A model generated the notes under the pieces. The model saw nothing but the letters and a program-made list of their open reading frames with translations. It did not search any database and was not told the origin of the DNA. A program made the translations under genes and the position numbers. Below are positions 35,267 through 37,680 of a stretch of 37,680 nt of DNA, one piece after another (the first letter of the stretch is position 1; every line of letters begins with the position of its first letter). The DNA is from an uncultured Clostridia bacterium (lineage in GTDB: Bacteria > Bacillota > Clostridia > TANB77 > CAG-508). Location of the stretch: the NCBI GenBank assembly GCA_947626335.1, contig CANQRY010000012.1, positions 1 to 37,680 of the forward strand. Reading direction: 5' to 3'.

Positions 35267-35893
35267 CTATTTTGTTCCAAAAATTCTATCTCCTGCATCT
35301 CCTAAGCCTGGGACTATGTATTTATTTTCGTTTAAATGATCATCTATATGTGCACAATAAACTTGAACATCTGGATAAGTTTCTTCTATTTTTTTAATTC
35401 CCTCTGGTGCTGCAATAATAGATAAGAATTTAATTTTTTTAGCACCTTTTTTCTTTAATGCTTCTATTGCATCTAACCCAGAACCACCTGTTGCAAGCAT
35501 TGGATCTAAAATAATTGCCTCTCTTTTTTCTATATCTTTTGGCACCTTAAAATAGTAATTTACAGGAATAAAAGTTTTTTCATCTCTATACATTCCTATA
35601 TGACCAATTTTTGCATTTGGCACTACTCTAATAACTCCGTCTAGCATTCCTGTTCCTGCTCTTAATATTGGAACAAATGCATAATTATCTTCATTTAGCT
35701 TTCCTGTTTTCATTTTTGTAATAGGTGTTTCTATTTCTGTTTTTTCTAATTTTGCATCTTTCATTGCTTCATAGCATAAAAACATAGCTATTTCACTAAC
35801 TAATTCTCTAAATTCTTTTGTTCCTGTGTTTTTATCTCTTAATATTGCTAATTTATGTTCAATTAAAGGATGATTTAATTCTATTGTTTTCAT
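35267..35893 (-). CDS. upp: Uracil phosphoribosyltransferase
   Basis: Makes UMP from uracil and PRPP. 208 aa, normal. PRPP-binding loop [18 protein letters not shown] (about 128-145), early [15 protein letters not shown], and C-terminal [17 protein letters not shown], which closes over uracil. It follows uraA by 12 bp, forming a uracil import and salvage operon. Confidence 0.97.
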   Translation of the reverse strand: MKTIELNHPLIEHKLAILRDKNTGTKEFRELVSEIAMFLCYEAMKDAKLEKTEIETPITKMKTGKLNEDNYAFVPILRAGTGMLDGVIRVVPNAKIGHIGMYRDEKTFIPVNYYFKVPKDIEKREAIILDPMLATGGSGLDAIEALKKKGAKKIKFLSIIAAPEGIKKIEETYPDVQVYCAHIDDHLNENKYIVPGLGDAGDRIFGTK

Positions 35894-35905
35894 ATTTTTT
35901 CACCC

Positions 35906-37264
35906 CTATACTTTCATTTTTTCCTTTTGTTTTGCTTGTTTCTTCTCTTGTTTTTCTTTCTTTTTAGCTTCTATTTCTTCTTCAGTTTTTTCTGCTGGAA
36001 TGCAAAGGTTAAGAAGTATTCCTACAACTGCTGCTAAACTCATTCCTGAAATTGCAATTGATAAGTCTCCACTTATAATTGATACAGTTGCTCCACCTAA
36101 TCCAAGTACTAACATAGATGCACCTACAACTACATTTTTAGGGTCTTCAAAATCTATTTGATTTTTAATAAGTACTTTTAGTCCATTTACTGCAATAAAT
36201 CCATATAATAAAAGCGAAACTCCACCTAAAACTGCACTTGGTATAGTTGAAACTAAAGCTGTGAATTTTCCTAAGAATCCAATTGCTATTGCAATAATTG
36301 CAGCTAATCCAATTACCCATACAGAAGCTACTTTTGTCATACCAACTACTGAAGTGTTTTCTCCATAAGTTGTGTTTGCAGGTCCTCCAAGTAATCCTGC
36401 TACAAATGTTGCTATACCATCTCCTAATAGGGTTTTATCTAATCCTGGATCTTTAAGTAAATCTTTTCCTATAATATTGCTTAATGAGGTATGGTCTCCA
36501 ATGTGCTCACATATTGTTACTAATGCAACTGGTGCTATTGTAATTAAAGCTGCAAAATTTGGTGTGTAATTTACAAATGGCAATATAAATTGTGGTACAC
36601 TAAAGAAGCTAGCCTCTGCTACTGGTGTAAAATCTATCATTCCTAAAATAACTGATAGTACATAACCTGATATAATTCCTATTAAAAATGGAATTACTTT
36701 TAAAAATCCTTTTGCTTTTGTCATAACTATTGCTGTTACTAAAAAAGATACAACCGCTACTAAAACTGTTTTCCATTCAAATACTGTTCCTTCTGCTAAA
36801 CCTATTTGGCTTATGGCACTTGGTGCTAAGCCTAAACCAATTACCATAATCATTGGTCCTATTACAATTGGTGGTAATAATTTATCAAGCCAATTTTTTC
36901 CTACAAAGTGAATTATGGTTGCTACAACGATGTATATTAAACCTACTGCCATAATTCCTACCATTGCTCCAGAAATTCCACCTTTTAAATAAGCTGCTGC
37001 AAGTGGTGCGATAAAAGCAAATGAACTTCCTAAATAAACTGGTGACCTTCCTCTTGTACATAAAATGTATAATAGCGTTCCTATACCTGATGTGACAAGT
37101 GCAACTGGTATTGTAAGTACTGTTTCCCCCGCTGCTGAGTTTACAAGTATTGGTACTAAAATTGTAGCACCAAACATAGCAAATACGTGTTGAATTGCCA
37201 AAACTATCCATTTTGGAATTGATGGTTTTTCATTAATGTCAATAAGCATTTTTGTTTCTTTCAT
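35906..37264 (-). CDS. uraA: Uracil:proton symporter UraA/PyrP (NCS2 family)
   Basis: 452 aa with about 14 membrane segments. NCS2 features: AIQHVFAMFGATILVPILV at the N-terminus, the SSFAFIAPL half-helix, and the AGLLGGPANTTYGENTSVVG segment carrying the Q/E/N residues that bind uracil. A lysine-rich tail follows the last helix. AAGGAGG precedes the start. I see no PyrR-type attenuator between this gene and the small protein upstream. Confidence 0.96.
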   Translation of the reverse strand: MKETKMLIDINEKPSIPKWIVLAIQHVFAMFGATILVPILVNSAAGETVLTIPVALVTSGIGTLLYILCTRGRSPVYLGSSFAFIAPLAAAYLKGGISGAMVGIMAVGLIYIVVATIIHFVGKNWLDKLLPPIVIGPMIMVIGLGLAPSAISQIGLAEGTVFEWKTVLVAVVSFLVTAIVMTKAKGFLKVIPFLIGIISGYVLSVILGMIDFTPVAEASFFSVPQFILPFVNYTPNFAALITIAPVALVTICEHIGDHTSLSNIIGKDLLKDPGLDKTLLGDGIATFVAGLLGGPANTTYGENTSVVGMTKVASVWVIGLAAIIAIAIGFLGKFTALVSTIPSAVLGGVSLLLYGFIAVNGLKVLIKNQIDFEDPKNVVVGASMLVLGLGGATVSIISGDLSIAISGMSLAAVVGILLNLCIPAEKTEEEIEAKKKEKQEKKQAKQKEKMKV

Positions 37265-37365
37265 TTTTTCCTCCTTTTTGGAAACTTTTTTTAATTTCCT
37301 AAATAAAATTAGTTTTAGGAATAACCCCTTTTACAAAAAATACACAAAATTTAAATGCCTTAAAA

Positions 37366-37392
37366 AAAAACACTAATCATATTAGTGTTTTT
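37366..37392 (-). terminator. Terminator after the small membrane protein gene
   Basis: AAAAACACTAAT/ATTAGTGTTTTT, 12 bp with a 3-nt loop, T-rich tail on the minus strand. It overlaps the stop codon of the 35-aa gene and separates it from uraA. Confidence 0.85.
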
Positions 37393-37498
37393 AAAAAATA
37401 AATATATTTGATAAAACAAACAAAATTACCAAAACAGCAATAAAAGCTATTGCCTTTGTTTTTTCATATTTTGTTAATTCATTTAAAAATTTTGTCAT
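37391..37498 (-). CDS. Small single-pass membrane protein (35 aa)
   Basis: Short gene: ATG at 37498, MTKFLNELTKYEKTKAIAFI then a hydrophobic helix (about 17-35), TAA at 37391. GAGGTAC lies eight bases upstream of the ATG, and an intrinsic terminator follows at once, so the unit looks real despite its size. Topology is a charged N-terminal amphipathic part and one membrane helix. I do not recognise it; such proteins often modulate larger membrane complexes or are toxins of small toxin-antitoxin pairs. Confidence 0.55.
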   Translation of the reverse strand: MTKFLNELTKYEKTKAIAFIAVLVILFVLSNIFIF

Positions 37499-37610
37499 TT
37501 TTTGTACCTCATCCTGACCAAAATTTTACTATAACTTTTTTTATATTGCAAGTAATTTTTTAAATTTTATTAACTATTTTAATCATTTATTTTTGTAATA
37601 GTCTATTCTA

Positions 37611-37680
37611 ATATTTTTCACACCAATACTTAGAATATATTTTAGCAATTATATATTCTAAGTATTGGTGTGAAAAATAT
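37611..37680. repeat. 30-bp perfect inverted repeat at the window edge
   Basis: Positions 37611-37640 are the exact reverse complement of 37651-37680, with a 10-nt loop between, and the arm reaches the last base of the window, so it may be longer. It has no long T tail, so it is not a plain terminator. It may be a mobile-element end, a palindromic insertion (MITE) or a contig fold-back. Confidence 0.85.

Overview
This is A+T-rich DNA from a Gram-positive Firmicute, most likely an uncultivated gut-type Clostridia. That placement is inferred from base composition, strong Shine-Dalgarno sites, and gene sets such as ftsEX-M23-ctpA, rpsO-pnp and a split transketolase; I cannot name a genus.

Layout. 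Positions 1 to about 6.3 kb hold one end of a small integrated mobilizable element: a MobV relaxase, an LRV-repeat cargo gene of foreign composition, an XRE repressor with a strong dyad operator, a probable ~290-nt structured RNA, a sigma-like regulator, a DUF3846-like protein, an excisionase-like protein, and a tyrosine integrase interrupted by an in-frame TAA. The integrase lies beside the 3' end of tRNA-Gly(UCC), the probable attachment site. From 6.5 to 37.7 kb the DNA looks chromosomal: a DUF368 transporter; tRNA U34 modification genes (U32 family and trmR) with typA; a minus-strand envelope cluster (plsC, LCP ligase, galE, cmk, P-loop/Asp23 protein, GT-C enzymes, SanA-like protein, GT2 enzyme); pnp-rpsO with a probable S15-responsive leader; dapF; a tRNA-Val/Asp/Phe operon; a GNAT-like gene; a DUF1737 gene; the ftsE-ftsX-M23-M23-ctpA operon; split transketolase; and uraA-upp with a 35-aa membrane protein upstream.

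The main observation is about decoding. Seven chromosomal genes (DUF368, galE, a GT-C glycosyltransferase, dapF, a GNAT-like gene, ftsE and the transketolase N subunit) are each split by exactly one +1 shift. At all seven break points the zero frame reaches an in-frame CGG codon followed by A or T. Skipping the C, so that CGGN is read as the glycine codon GGN, restores the family sequence, for example EPT-G-NLDP in FtsE, GHP-G-GS in transketolase and G-G-AGYIG in GalE. My hand scan of the remaining chromosomal genes (about 9,300 codons in total) found no in-frame CGG read normally, while CGT, CGC and CGA are used as arginine. This suggests that CGG has lost arginine decoding and acts as a +1 frameshift (or quadruplet CGGN = Gly) signal. 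The LRV cargo gene of the mobile element has three CGG codons that must be read normally, which would make it unreadable in such a host. A systematic sequencing artefact is the main alternative and is discussed in the findings.
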